This document shows, in pieces, positions 17,581 through 26,401 of a stretch of 64,000 nt of DNA (within the stretch, counting starts at the first letter, position 1; each line of letters starts with the position of its first letter). Location of the stretch: the NCBI RefSeq assembly GCF_902859745.1, contig NZ_CADIJW010000004.1:124001-188000 (forward strand), in the 5' to 3' direction. Source of the stretch: Achromobacter dolens (GTDB lineage Bacteria; Pseudomonadota; Gammaproteobacteria; Burkholderiales; Burkholderiaceae_B). The notes beneath the pieces were generated by a model. It searched no databases. It worked only from the letters and a program-made list of their open reading frames with translations, and was not told the origin of the DNA. The translations under genes and the position numbers were made by a program.

Positions 17581-18591
17581 ATGCCACTGACCGATGACCG
17601 CTACGCCCGGCTGGATTCCGCCCGCTGGCTCGCCGCCGCGGCGGTGGTGTTGCTGCACAGCGCCGCCCTGATCGTCAGCGACCCGTCTGCCTACGGCAAC
17701 GGCGCCTGGCTGGCCGCCAATCTGTATGACTCCGCGGTCCGCTGGTGTGTGCCCGTGTTCGTGATGGTCAGCGGCGCCCTGCTGCTCGATCCTGACAAGC
17801 CGCAGGATGCGAGGCGGTTCTACAGCAAGCGGGTCACGCGGATCTGCGCGCCGCTGCTGTTCTGGACCCTCTTCTACCTGGCCTGGCGCACCGGGCTGGA
17901 CTGGTGGGACGACGGCCACGTCGACTTTTCGTTCTGGCCGCGCAAGGTCGCCCAGGGTGAGCCGTACTACCACCTCTGGTATCTGTACATGATCGTGGGA
18001 CTGTACCTGTTCGCGCCGCTGGTGCGCCTGCTGTACGTGCGCAGCACGCCGCGCGCGCGTTCGCTTTGGGTGGTGGGCATTCTGGGCCTGGCCATCCTGG
18101 ATGCGCTCTACCGACGCGCGCTCGGCGCCCAGCCCGGCTTCTTCCTGACCTGGTTCCTGCCCTACCTGGGCTATTTCGTCGCCGGCCGCCAGATCTTCGA
18201 TGGCGAACTGCGCGTGCCGCGTCCGACCCTGGTGCTGGCCGTGAGCGTGGCGGCCACGGCACTGGGCGTGCACACCATGTCCAGCAACCGGACGCTGGAC
18301 ACCTATTTCTACGATTACTTCAGCCTGACCGTGCCGTTCATGTCGCTGGCGGCGTTCCAGTGCATCGTCTCGTCGCCGCGCCTGCCGCGGCTGGCATCGC
18401 TGGCCCCGCTGACCTTCGGGGTCTACCTGATCCATCCGGTGTTCCTGGATGTGGCGCACCGGGCCGGCGCCATCGGCGGCGGACGTCGCGATGCCTGGGT
18501 CGTGCCGTTGCTGACGCTGGCCGTGTTCGCTTTGTCCGCGGGCAGCAGTTGGCTGTTGCGACGCCATCCCGCCACCCGCAGGCTGGTCTGA
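17581..18591 (+). CDS. acyltransferase family 3 membrane protein
   Basis: 336 residues from ATG at 17581, behind AGGGAG. About ten hydrophobic segments. The first, with RLDSARWLAAAAVVLLHSAA, carries the R-x10-H arrangement thought to be catalytic in acyltransferase-3 proteins. WFLPYLGYFVAGRQIF and LTFGVYLIHPVFLD are further family segments, the latter typical of WecH/YiaH-like O-acetyltransferases. It probably acetylates a surface sugar at the inner membrane; the acceptor is unknown and no polysaccharide cluster is adjacent. Confidence 0.85.
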   Translation: MPLTDDRYARLDSARWLAAAAVVLLHSAALIVSDPSAYGNGAWLAANLYDSAVRWCVPVFVMVSGALLLDPDKPQDARRFYSKRVTRICAPLLFWTLFYLAWRTGLDWWDDGHVDFSFWPRKVAQGEPYYHLWYLYMIVGLYLFAPLVRLLYVRSTPRARSLWVVGILGLAILDALYRRALGAQPGFFLTWFLPYLGYFVAGRQIFDGELRVPRPTLVLAVSVAATALGVHTMSSNRTLDTYFYDYFSLTVPFMSLAAFQCIVSSPRLPRLASLAPLTFGVYLIHPVFLDVAHRAGAIGGGRRDAWVVPLLTLAVFALSAGSSWLLRRHPATRRLV

Positions 18592-18932
18592 AAAGCCTAC
18601 GGCGCGAAGGGTTAATCACGATTCGCGCGGGGTCAAACCGCCAGGGCCGGATCTTCACCAAGCTTCACCGATCTTCACGGGCGGGGCGTATGGGGTTGGG
18701 GTACAATTGACGGCTTACTTGATCGGCCAGACACCGATTTTTCTTCGCGCCAGAACGGATTTAACCATCCCCTTCCGAACAGCTAGGGCGTGGTGAAGCT
18801 CAAGCCGTCCTGGCTTTTTAACGCCGGGCCGCCCCAAGAAAGAGGCCCCCTTTGAGGGCAGCCCGCCCACCGCGTACGCAGTACTGAGTGGGCACGGCGT
18901 TGGGGGAAATATTCATCCGAGCGGAGGGAATC
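18592..18932 (+). promoter_or_regulatory. 341-base gap: structured leader upstream of the Rieske gene
   Basis: No gene. A TACAAT sequence at 18702-18707 could be a -10 box but lacks a clear -35. Bases 18766-18780 (ATCCCCTTCCGAAC) resemble the conserved loop of 5S rRNA. A small hairpin with loop GTCCT (AAGCC/GGCTT, about 18802-18815) is followed by a T-run and could terminate a short RNA near 18819. The three-way-junction element at 18820-18901 then precedes a good GGAGGG ribosome binding site. Confidence 0.4.
18820..18901 (+). repeat. three-way-junction-forming GC element
   Basis: AACGCCG (18820-18826) pairs with CGGCGTT (18895-18901). Inside it GCCC (18845-18848) pairs with GGGC (18856-18859), and GCCCAC (18865-18870) pairs with GTGGGC (18888-18893). 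The pairs nest into a closed Y shape. The sequence also partly resembles, in reverse complement, the GC repeats at 30763 and 34109, so it may be a diverged copy of a dispersed intergenic repeat. Confidence 0.45.
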
Positions 18933-20081
18933 ATGACCGACATCGGTCGGATGGCACATGTTGTGCCAGCTCGCACCCAGCTACCCGTCAGTGCTTACTT
19001 TGACGAAGCCCTCTTTGCCCGCGAGCAAGAACTCATTTTCAAGCAATCCTCGCTGTACGTCGGCCACCAGAAGCTGGTGCCCGAAATCGGGGATTGGCGC
19101 ACCTTGGCCCAGGAAAATGGAGGGCGCGTGCTGGTTCGCAACCAGCAGGGCGTTGACCTCATCTCAAATGTCTGCCGCCACCGCCAGGCATTGATGCTGG
19201 GCGGCCAGGCCGGCGACGTCACCGGCCATTGCAATTCGCACGGCAGCCTCAAGGCCACCGGCGGCAACATCGTCTGCCCGCTGCACCGCTGGACCTACAA
19301 CAACCAGGGCGAGCTGCTGGGCGCGCCGCAGTTCGACACCACGCCGTGCATGAACCTGCAGAAGTTCCGCCTGCGCGATTGCCATGGCCTGCTGTTCGAA
19401 GGCCCGCGCGATCCGGCCGCCGACATGGCGCCGCTGTTCGCGCGCCCGGAGTTCGACTTCGGCGACTACGTGCTGGACCACGTCGAAGTGCACCAGTGCA
19501 ACTACAACTGGAAGACCTTCATCGAGGTGTACCTGGAGGACTACCACGTCGGCCCGTTCCACCCCGGACTGGGCCGCTTCGTCACCTGCGACGACCTGAC
19601 CTGGGAGTTCAACGACTGGTACAGCCTGCAGAAGGTCGGCGTGCATAACGCGCTGGCCCAGCCGGGTTCTGACGTCTACAAGCAATGGCACGATCGCCTG
19701 CTGTCGTTCCGCGACGGCGACGCGCCGGATTTCGGCGCCGTCTGGGTCACGTATTTCCCGACCCACATGATCGAGCTGTATCCGCACGTGCTGGTGCTGT
19801 CGACGCTGTACCCGAAGAGCCCGCAGGAAACGGTCAACGTGGTCGAGTTCTACTACCCCGAGGAAATCGCCGCTTTCGAGCGCGAGTTCGTCGAGGCGCA
19901 GCGCGCGGCCTACATGGAAACGGCGATCGAGGACGACGAGATCGCCGAGCGCATGGACGCCGGCCGCAAGGCGCTGATGCTGCGCGGCGTGAACGAAACC
20001 GGTCCGTACCAGTCGCCGATGGAAGACGGCATGCAGCACTTCCATGAGTGGTACCGCCGCATCATGCAGGAGCGGCTCTGA
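18933..20081 (+). CDS. Rieske-type aromatic ring-hydroxylating oxygenase, alpha subunit
   Basis: 382 residues; GGAGGG precedes the ATG. The Rieske domain (about 40-150) has C81-R-H83 and C115-P-L-H118 followed by RWTYNNQGELLGAP. The gap between the pairs is 31 residues, against about 16 usually, and contains a further C-x2-H (C100, H103). The catalytic domain has the non-haem iron motif EDYHVGPFH near 185-193. It resembles choline-monooxygenase-like oxygenases; substrate and reductase are unknown and no reductase is adjacent. Confidence 0.88.
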   Translation: MTDIGRMAHVVPARTQLPVSAYFDEALFAREQELIFKQSSLYVGHQKLVPEIGDWRTLAQENGGRVLVRNQQGVDLISNVCRHRQALMLGGQAGDVTGHCNSHGSLKATGGNIVCPLHRWTYNNQGELLGAPQFDTTPCMNLQKFRLRDCHGLLFEGPRDPAADMAPLFARPEFDFGDYVLDHVEVHQCNYNWKTFIEVYLEDYHVGPFHPGLGRFVTCDDLTWEFNDWYSLQKVGVHNALAQPGSDVYKQWHDRLLSFRDGDAPDFGAVWVTYFPTHMIELYPHVLVLSTLYPKSPQETVNVVEFYYPEEIAAFEREFVEAQRAAYMETAIEDDEIAERMDAGRKALMLRGVNETGPYQSPMEDGMQHFHEWYRRIMQERL

Positions 20082-20100
20082 GGACACGCTCCGCCAACGC

Positions 20101-20134
20101 AAAAGGGCTCGCGATCGCGAGCCCTTTCTTTTTG
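20101..20134. terminator. bidirectional intrinsic terminator
   Basis: A fully palindromic stem (20102-20127, arms AAAGGGCTCGCG and its complement) with A- and T-runs lies between the converging Rieske and oxidoreductase genes. Confidence 0.88.
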
Positions 20135-20147
20135 CCGGGGCGGCTGC

Positions 20148-21278
20148 TCAGCGGCCGAGGGCGGCGGCGACCGTGCGCTCCCCGATCGCCAGCCCGACCG
20201 TCATGCCCACGCCCGAATGCATCACCGCCACCGTGGTGGCGGCATCCACCGGCATCACGGAGAACGGCGCGGGGCCGTGCGTGCCATAGACGCCCTGCCA
20301 GCGCTCCAGCACCCGCAGCCGCGCCCCCAGCGCCTGCGACGCCAGGTCCAGCATGGCATTGTCGACCGCCTCGTCGTTGAACGGGAAGGCATCCTGGCCG
20401 TAGCGGTGCGAGTCGCCGATGATCAACTCGCCATAGGGCGTGGGGCTGATCAGCAGATGGATGCCGTTTTCCAGCAGCATCGGCGTGCGCGCCTGGATCT
20501 GCTCGCGCAGCGCCAGCGCCGATGGCAGGTCGGAGAAGGCGCCGTAGTGCACGCAGGACAGGCCGGTCAAGAGCGGGCGGTCCAGCGCCATCGGACGCGT
20601 CTCGAAGGCCGCGCGCAGCATCTGCAGGCGCGTCACCTCCAGGTTCAGCGGCGCGAACTGTTCGGGCAGCAGCGTCAGGTAGTCGTGGCCGGGGCAGACG
20701 AAGACGTGCGCACCGGCGAAGTCGCCCGCGGTGGTCGCGACCTGCCCCTGCTCGACGGCGCGCGCCAGGGTGCCGGTGACGAACTCGACGCCCAGCGATT
20801 CGGCCAGGTAGCGCGTGATGGCCGGCAAGGCCTCGCGCGAATAGATCTGCAGGTCGTCCAGCCCGCGCAGCGCGGCGCAGTGGTGCGCCAGTTGGCCGTC
20901 ATACAGCTTTGCCACCTCACGGCCCGACAGCAGCTCGGCGCGATAGCCTTCCTGTTGCAGGCGGGTCCGGGCGAATTCGTCCAGCACGTCGGCTTCGCCG
21001 GCGTCGCGCGCCAGCACCAGCGCGCCGTTGGCGCGAACATGAAAGCCGGCCCTGGACGCCAGGTCCAGCCACAGCTCGCGCGCCTGCTGGGCGTGCGACA
21101 GCATCATGCCGGGAGCCTGGCCGGTGACGATCACCTGACCGAAATTGCGGATGGTCGCGCCATGCGCCTGGCGGCTGCGTTCGATCACGGCCACCGACAG
21201 GCCGCGCTTGGCGGCGGCCCAGGCGTGGGCGATGCCGAGCATGCCGGCGCCGACCACGACTACGTCGAATTTTTTCAT
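20148..21278 (-). CDS. FAD-dependent oxidoreductase of phosphonate clusters (TIGR03364-like)
   Basis: 376 residues from ATG at 21278. The N-terminal FAD-binding Rossmann motif is VVVVGAGMLG (6-15), followed by the second glycine-rich region and a DAO-type C-terminal half with SPTPYGELIIGDSH and HSGVGMTVGLAIGE. It is a glycine-oxidase-like flavoenzyme. Members found in aminoethylphosphonate clusters oxidise aminoethylphosphonate or its N-methyl form towards phosphonoacetaldehyde. Here it is the last gene of the phosphonate unit, about 87 bases after the binding-protein gene, and would feed the phosphonatase. Exact substrate not proven. Confidence 0.85.
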   Translation of the reverse strand: MKKFDVVVVGAGMLGIAHAWAAAKRGLSVAVIERSRQAHGATIRNFGQVIVTGQAPGMMLSHAQQARELWLDLASRAGFHVRANGALVLARDAGEADVLDEFARTRLQQEGYRAELLSGREVAKLYDGQLAHHCAALRGLDDLQIYSREALPAITRYLAESLGVEFVTGTLARAVEQGQVATTAGDFAGAHVFVCPGHDYLTLLPEQFAPLNLEVTRLQMLRAAFETRPMALDRPLLTGLSCVHYGAFSDLPSALALREQIQARTPMLLENGIHLLISPTPYGELIIGDSHRYGQDAFPFNDEAVDNAMLDLASQALGARLRVLERWQGVYGTHGPAPFSVMPVDAATTVAVMHSGVGMTVGLAIGERTVAAALGR

Positions 21279-21365
21279 TTGGAAAACGAGGCAGAGAGGT
21301 TGCGCGGGAAGCGCCCGCCCGGGCGCCTCCCCTGCCACGGCGGCGTGGCCGCCGCGGTGGCCCGA

Positions 21366-22388
21366 TTACTTCTTCTTGGGCTCGGACTTGCCGTCGTAGC
21401 GGCGGGTCCACTCGGCGATGATGCGATCGCGGTTGGTGGCGGCCCAGACGAAGTCGTTCTTGATCATGCGCTTGGTCAGGTCGGCCGGCAGGTTGGGATT
21501 GGACGTGGCGATCGAGGGAATTGCCAGCACCGCGAAGTTGGCCTTGTATAGTTCGTTGGCCTCGCGGCTGGCCGAGAAGTCGGCCAGCTTGCGCGCGGCT
21601 TCCAGGTTCTTGGTGCCCTTGACGATGGCGGTGGCTTCGACTTCCCAGCCCAGCCCTTCCGACGGGAACACGGCTTCGACCGGCGCGCCGTCGGCCTTGA
21701 GCTTGGCGGCGCGGTAGTCGAACGACACGCCGATCGGGAATTCGCCAGCGGCGGCCATGTTGCACGGCTTGGAGCCCGAGTGCGTATACGAACCGATGTT
21801 CTTGTGCAGGGCGTCCATGTAGGCCCAGCCCTTTTCTTCGCCGAAGATCTGCAGCCAGGCGCTGACGTCCAGGAAGCCGGTGCCCGACGAGGCCGGGTTC
21901 GGCATGACGATCTTGCCGGCGTAGACCGGCTTGGTCAGGTCCTGCCACGATTCGGGCTTGGGCAGCTTCTGCTTTTCGGCTTCGACGGTGTTAAAGCAGA
22001 TGGCGGCGGCGAAGCCGTCCATGCCGACCCAGGTGGGCTCGGCCTTGGCATCGCGCATGTTGGCGGCGATCTGGTCCAGGCCCTTGGGGGCGTAGGGCTG
22101 CAGCATGCCTTCCTTGTCCATCAGGCCCAGCGAGGTGCCGGCCAGGCCCCAGATCACGTCGGCCTTGGGGTTGCTCTTTTCGGCCAGCAACTTGGCGGTG
22201 ATGATGCCCGTGGAGTCGCGCACCCACTGGATCTTGATGTCGGGGTTGGCCTTTTCGAAGGCGGCCTGGTAGGCCTTGATCTGGTCGGCTTCCAGCGCCG
22301 TGTAGACGGTCAGCGTGGTCTCGGCGGAAGCGGCGCCGGTGATGCCGGCGAAGGCGGCGGCCAGGGCAAGCAGCGTGAAGCGTTTCAT
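21366..22388 (-). CDS. phnS: 2-aminoethylphosphonate ABC transporter substrate-binding protein
   Basis: 340 residues with a signal peptide of about 22 residues ending ASA. The mature protein is an iron-type class D binding protein fold: TTLTVYTALEADQIKAYQAAF, WVRDSTGIITAKLLAEK, GLAGTSLGLMDKEG. The family (PhnS-like) captures aminoethylphosphonate in the periplasm. GGAG lies seven bases before the ATG. It sits downstream of the phosphonatase gene, separate from its permease and ATPase. Confidence 0.85.
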   Translation of the reverse strand: MKRFTLLALAAAFAGITGAASAETTLTVYTALEADQIKAYQAAFEKANPDIKIQWVRDSTGIITAKLLAEKSNPKADVIWGLAGTSLGLMDKEGMLQPYAPKGLDQIAANMRDAKAEPTWVGMDGFAAAICFNTVEAEKQKLPKPESWQDLTKPVYAGKIVMPNPASSGTGFLDVSAWLQIFGEEKGWAYMDALHKNIGSYTHSGSKPCNMAAAGEFPIGVSFDYRAAKLKADGAPVEAVFPSEGLGWEVEATAIVKGTKNLEAARKLADFSASREANELYKANFAVLAIPSIATSNPNLPADLTKRMIKNDFVWAATNRDRIIAEWTRRYDGKSEPKKK

Positions 22389-22502
22389 GAGGGTACTCCG
22401 TGGGTGGGCGGAAAAAGGGTGAGTCGGGTCGCCGCGGCCGGCCCATGCCCGCCGCGGTGCGTTGCGAAAAAAAGCTGGGTCAGGATCCCGGCGTGGGCGG
22501 CC

Positions 22503-23324
22503 TCAGGGGCGTTGGCCCGCCGCCAGGCGGGATTCGATATCGGCAATCACGCCGGGCAGGTCGGCCACGGTGTCGATCAGGTAATGCGGCGCCGCGCCCG
22601 ACAGTTCGCGGCCGGCGCGTTCGCGGGCCGCCTGGCGGCCGTTCTCGTCCAGGCTCAGGTATTCGTCCAGCGTCAGGCCGGCGGCATTGCCCGACAACAG
22701 CAGGCCGACGGTCCACATGCCGGCGCGGCGGCCTTCCTCGATGCCGGGGGCGGTGTCGTCGATCTTGACGCAGCCGGCCACATCCGTCAGGCCCAGCTCC
22801 ACCACGTTCTTGAGCGCCATGGCCGGCGCCGGGCGCGCGCGCGGCACGTCGTCGCTGGCGACGATGCAATCGGGCTGCAGGCCTTCGCCGGCGGCGCGCT
22901 CGACCACGCGGCGCATCACGCTGCCGGGGTAGCCGGAGCAGGAGCCGATCTTCAGGCCGCGCTGGCGCAGCGCGCGCAGCAGCTCGGCCGCGCCGGGAAT
23001 GGCGGCCGAGTACTGCGCCACCTTGTCCAACTGCATCGGCAGGAAGCGCTCATAGATGGCGGTGACGTCGTCGTCGGTCGGCAGGCGGCCGAACCGGGCC
23101 TGGTACTGGTTGGCGATGGCGGGCTCGTCGCACAGCGCGCGGATATGGTCCCACTTGCCCACCCCCATCGGGCCGCGGGCCTGCTCCAGCGTGACTTCCA
23201 TGCCGAACTCGGCGAAGGCGTCGACGAACACCTTGGTCGGCGCGAAGGAACCGAAGTCGACCAGCGTGCCGGCCCAATCGAAAATCACCGCTTCCAGGCG
23301 GACGGGCAGAGGCGAAACAGTCAT
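22503..23324 (-). CDS. phnX: phosphonoacetaldehyde hydrolase (phosphonatase)
   Basis: 273 residues. HAD-type hydrolase with nucleophile Asp16 in [12 protein letters not shown]. The cap domain holds [10 protein letters not shown], whose Lys57 forms the Schiff base with the substrate aldehyde, the hallmark of Phn[15 protein letters not shown] and [19 protein letters not shown] are HAD motifs II-IV. It splits phosphonoacetaldehyde into acetaldehyde and phosphate in the cytoplasm. It lies 27 bases after the permease gene. Confidence 0.95.
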   Translation of the reverse strand: MTVSPLPVRLEAVIFDWAGTLVDFGSFAPTKVFVDAFAEFGMEVTLEQARGPMGVGKWDHIRALCDEPAIANQYQARFGRLPTDDDVTAIYERFLPMQLDKVAQYSAAIPGAAELLRALRQRGLKIGSCSGYPGSVMRRVVERAAGEGLQPDCIVASDDVPRARPAPAMALKNVVELGLTDVAGCVKIDDTAPGIEEGRRAGMWTVGLLLSGNAAGLTLDEYLSLDENGRQAARERAGRELSGAAPHYLIDTVADLPGVIADIESRLAAGQRP

Positions 23325-23351
23325 GAGGGTCTTCCTTGCTGAGTATTCAAA

Positions 23352-25133
23352 TCAAAGGGTCGCGGGCCGGCGCCAGGCCTGGCTGCGCGCCACCAGGGCG
23401 CGGCTGGCCAGGTGCAGCAGCAGCGCCGCGACCGCCGAGCTGGCCATGATCACGGTGCACATGGCGGCGGCCGGGCCGATGAAGCCGGCGTCATCCATGT
23501 TCAGCACCGCGACGGCGGCCAGCACCGTGGACGGGCTGTACAGGAACACCACGGCCGACACGGTGGTCATGGCGGAAACGAACAGGTAGCGGGCGACGTC
23601 CAGCGCGGCCGGCAGGCACATCGGCAGCGTCACGCGCAGGAAGGTGGTCAGGCGCGGCACCTTGAGCGAGGCCGAGGCGGCTTCGAACTCCGGGTCCAGC
23701 GCGTTCAGCGCGGTGGCGGCCGTCAGGTGCGCGCTGGTGTAGAAGTGCACCACCGTGCACAGCACCAGCAGCGGCATGGTGCCGTACAGCACATTGAGCG
23801 GATTGGCGGCGCCGTTGAAGAAGAAGATGTAGCCCAGGCCCAGCACCAGGCCGGGCACGGCCATCGGCATCAGCGCCAGCATCCCCAGCACACCGCGCAG
23901 GCCGCGCGACGAGGCGCTGCGGGCCGGCACCTTTTCCATCATCCAGGCGCCCAGGAACACCACCACCGTGCCGATCAGCGCGGTGCAGAAGGCCAGTTCC
24001 AGGCTGTTGCGCCAGGCCAGCCAGCCGCCGCCATCCATGTTGTCGAAGTCGTAAGAACGCAGCGACAGCGACAGGTTGTAGGGCCACATCTTCACGAACG
24101 AGGCCCACACCGCCACGCCGATGATCAGCAGCAGGAACCCGGCCATGCCGCCCGCCAGCAACAGGAAGGTTGCGTCGCGCCGGCGGTTGGCGCCGGCCGC
24201 ATAGGGCTGGGCGCGACCGCTCAGTTGGGCGCCCTGGCGGGCCCGCAGGCGGCGGTCCAGCACGAAGGTCAGCAGCGCCGGCAACAGCAGCAGGATGCCG
24301 ATGGCGGCGCCCTTGGGGAAGTTCTGCTGACCGACCACCGCCTTGTAGGCTTCCATCGCCAGCACGTTGTAGTCGCCGCCCACCACCTTGGGCACGCCGA
24401 AGTCGGTCACGGTAAGCGTGAACACCACGCAGCAGGCCGAGAACACGGCATAACGCGTGCCGGGCAGGGTCACCGTCATGAAGGTGCGCAGCGGCCCCGC
24501 GCCCATGGCGCGCGCCGCGTCATAGAGGCGGCCGTCGGCCAGCGTCAGACCGGTCAGCAGGATCATCAGCGCGTGCGGGAAGGTATAGAACGCCTCGCCC
24601 ACCACAATGCCCCAGAAGCCATAGATGGTCGCGCCGCCGAACAGGCCTTTCAGCAGGCCCTGGTTGCCCAGCAGGTAGACCAGTGCGATGCCCGGCAGCA
24701 GCGACGGCGCCAGCAGCGGCAGCAGCGCGATGGTGCGCAGCAGGCCCTTGCCAGGAATGCGGCTGCGCGTCAGGGCATAGGCGAAGGCATAAGCGCACGG
24801 CACCACCAGCATCATGGTGACCACGCCCACCGTCAGGCTGCGCCCGACCATGCCGAGGAAACCGTCGGCGCCGATGATACCCAGCACCACCGACAGGCCG
24901 GCCCAATCGCCATTGGCATCGGTGACCGACTTGGCCAGGATCGCCACCAGCGGCAGGGCCAGGAACAGCGCCAGGCCCAGCGCCAGGGCGCCCTGCCCGA
25001 GCGTCAGCCCGAAGGCGCCGACCCAGGCGGGCAAGGGGCGGCGGCCAAGCGAGACAGCGGGGGCGTCGACAGGCGCGGACATGACGACGGGGGAACGGCC
25101 CGAAGCCGGATCAAGCGTAGGCGCGAATCGCAT
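23352..25133 (-). CDS. 2-aminoethylphosphonate ABC transporter permease, two fused domains
   Basis: 593 residues. ATG at 25133 has GGTGGAG upstream and overlaps the ATPase gene by 23 bases; an alternative ATG at 25082 has no ribosome binding site. Two MetI-like permease halves follow one another, each with an EAA loop (YDAARAMGAGPLRTF near 250, FEAASASLKVPRLTTF near 500) and about six membrane segments. This matches the fused permease found in phosphonate clusters rather than the separate PhnU and PhnV of Salmonella. Confidence 0.9.
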   Translation of the reverse strand: MRFAPTLDPASGRSPVVMSAPVDAPAVSLGRRPLPAWVGAFGLTLGQGALALGLALFLALPLVAILAKSVTDANGDWAGLSVVLGIIGADGFLGMVGRSLTVGVVTMMLVVPCAYAFAYALTRSRIPGKGLLRTIALLPLLAPSLLPGIALVYLLGNQGLLKGLFGGATIYGFWGIVVGEAFYTFPHALMILLTGLTLADGRLYDAARAMGAGPLRTFMTVTLPGTRYAVFSACCVVFTLTVTDFGVPKVVGGDYNVLAMEAYKAVVGQQNFPKGAAIGILLLLPALLTFVLDRRLRARQGAQLSGRAQPYAAGANRRRDATFLLLAGGMAGFLLLIIGVAVWASFVKMWPYNLSLSLRSYDFDNMDGGGWLAWRNSLELAFCTALIGTVVVFLGAWMMEKVPARSASSRGLRGVLGMLALMPMAVPGLVLGLGYIFFFNGAANPLNVLYGTMPLLVLCTVVHFYTSAHLTAATALNALDPEFEAASASLKVPRLTTFLRVTLPMCLPAALDVARYLFVSAMTTVSAVVFLYSPSTVLAAVAVLNMDDAGFIGPAAAMCTVIMASSAVAALLLHLASRALVARSQAWRRPATL

Positions 25134-26241
25134 GGCGCGGCAGCTCCACCCAGCAACGGCTGGCGGCGTGAGGCCCAAGCAGGGCATCTCCGGTTTCAGG
25201 GGACACGATCGAGTGGACGGTGGCGCCGGGCACGCCTTCCAGGCGCAGCGCCAGGCGGTAGCCGCGGCCCAGGAACACACCGTCCAGCACGTCGGCCAGC
25301 ATGGTGTTGGGTTGCTCCGGACGCGCCACGCTCACGCGCACTGCCTCGGGCCGCACGAACAGCTTGCCGACGTTGCGCTCCAGCGCCTCGTCCACCGCCA
25401 GTTCCTGGCGGCCGACGCGGGCGTGGTGCGCATCGATGCGCTCGAACGGCAGCCAGTTGGCCTCGCCGACAAAATCGGCGATGAAGGCAGAACCCGGCTG
25501 GCGATATAGCTCGCGCGGGGTGCCGAATTGTTCGATGACGCCGCCGTTCATAACGGCGATGCGGTCGGCCATGACCATGGCCTCTTCCTGGTCGTGCGTC
25601 ACCATCAGCGTGGTGATCGACAGGCGTTTCTGCAGCGCGCGCAATTCGATGCGCAGGTGTTCGCGCACCCGCGCATCCAGTGCCGACATCGGCTCGTCCA
25701 GCAGCAACAGGGACGGCGACGGCGCCAGGGCGCGGGCCAGGGCGACGCGCTGCTGCTGGCCCCCGGAGATCTGTCCTGGATATTTATGAGAGGCGCCGGC
25801 CAGGCCCACCAGCGTCAGCATTTCCTCGACCCGGTCGGCCACGTGCTTGCGATGGGCGCGCTTGCCGCTCAGGCCATACGCCACGTTCTGGGCCACGGTC
25901 AGGTTGGGAAACAGCGCATAGGACTGGAACAGGATGCCGTAGTCGCGCTCTTGCGGCTCGGCATGGGAGATGTCACGGCCCGACAGCAGGATGGTGCCGC
26001 TGTCCTGGCGCTCCAGGCCGGCGATGGCGCGCAGCAGCGTGGTCTTGCCGCAGCCCGAGGGGCCCAGCAGGCACACCAGTTCACCGGCGCGGATATCCAG
26101 CGACACATCCGACAGCGCCGTATGGCTGCCGAAGCGCTTGACGAGATTGCTGACCGAAAGAAAGCCCCCGCGCTGCGCTCCGGGCTGGGGCGAAGCGCCC
26201 GTCGGAACAGTATTGGTATCGCGCTGGAGCTGTTGGGCCAT
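25111..26241 (-). CDS. phnT: 2-aminoethylphosphonate ABC transporter ATP-binding protein
   Basis: 376 residues. Walker A GPSGCGKTT at 60-68, signature ISGGQQQRVALARAL, Walker B LLLLDEPMSALD, and the H-loop THDQEEAM. A TOBE-like regulatory domain (about 290-376) follows, as in PotA/CysA-type transporters. GGAGG sits five bases before the ATG. First gene of the minus-strand phosphonate unit; the regulator gene is divergent. Confidence 0.93.
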   Translation of the reverse strand: MAQQLQRDTNTVPTGASPQPGAQRGGFLSVSNLVKRFGSHTALSDVSLDIRAGELVCLLGPSGCGKTTLLRAIAGLERQDSGTILLSGRDISHAEPQERDYGILFQSYALFPNLTVAQNVAYGLSGKRAHRKHVADRVEEMLTLVGLAGASHKYPGQISGGQQQRVALARALAPSPSLLLLDEPMSALDARVREHLRIELRALQKRLSITTLMVTHDQEEAMVMADRIAVMNGGVIEQFGTPRELYRQPGSAFIADFVGEANWLPFERIDAHHARVGRQELAVDEALERNVGKLFVRPEAVRVSVARPEQPNTMLADVLDGVFLGRGYRLALRLEGVPGATVHSIVSPETGDALLGPHAASRCWVELPRHAIRAYA

Positions 26242-26401
26242 GGGGCCTCCGGTCTGGGAACGAAGGCAGTATGGAAGGCGCGTATTGAGTGTTTATGACA
26301 CTTCGCGCAAATGCAGTAATAAAAACATCAAATTATTTTGGTGTACTGGCGGTCTTGCGCATTGCGTCCACCCATTCGTCCCCACACAGGCCCCGTCCAC
26401 C

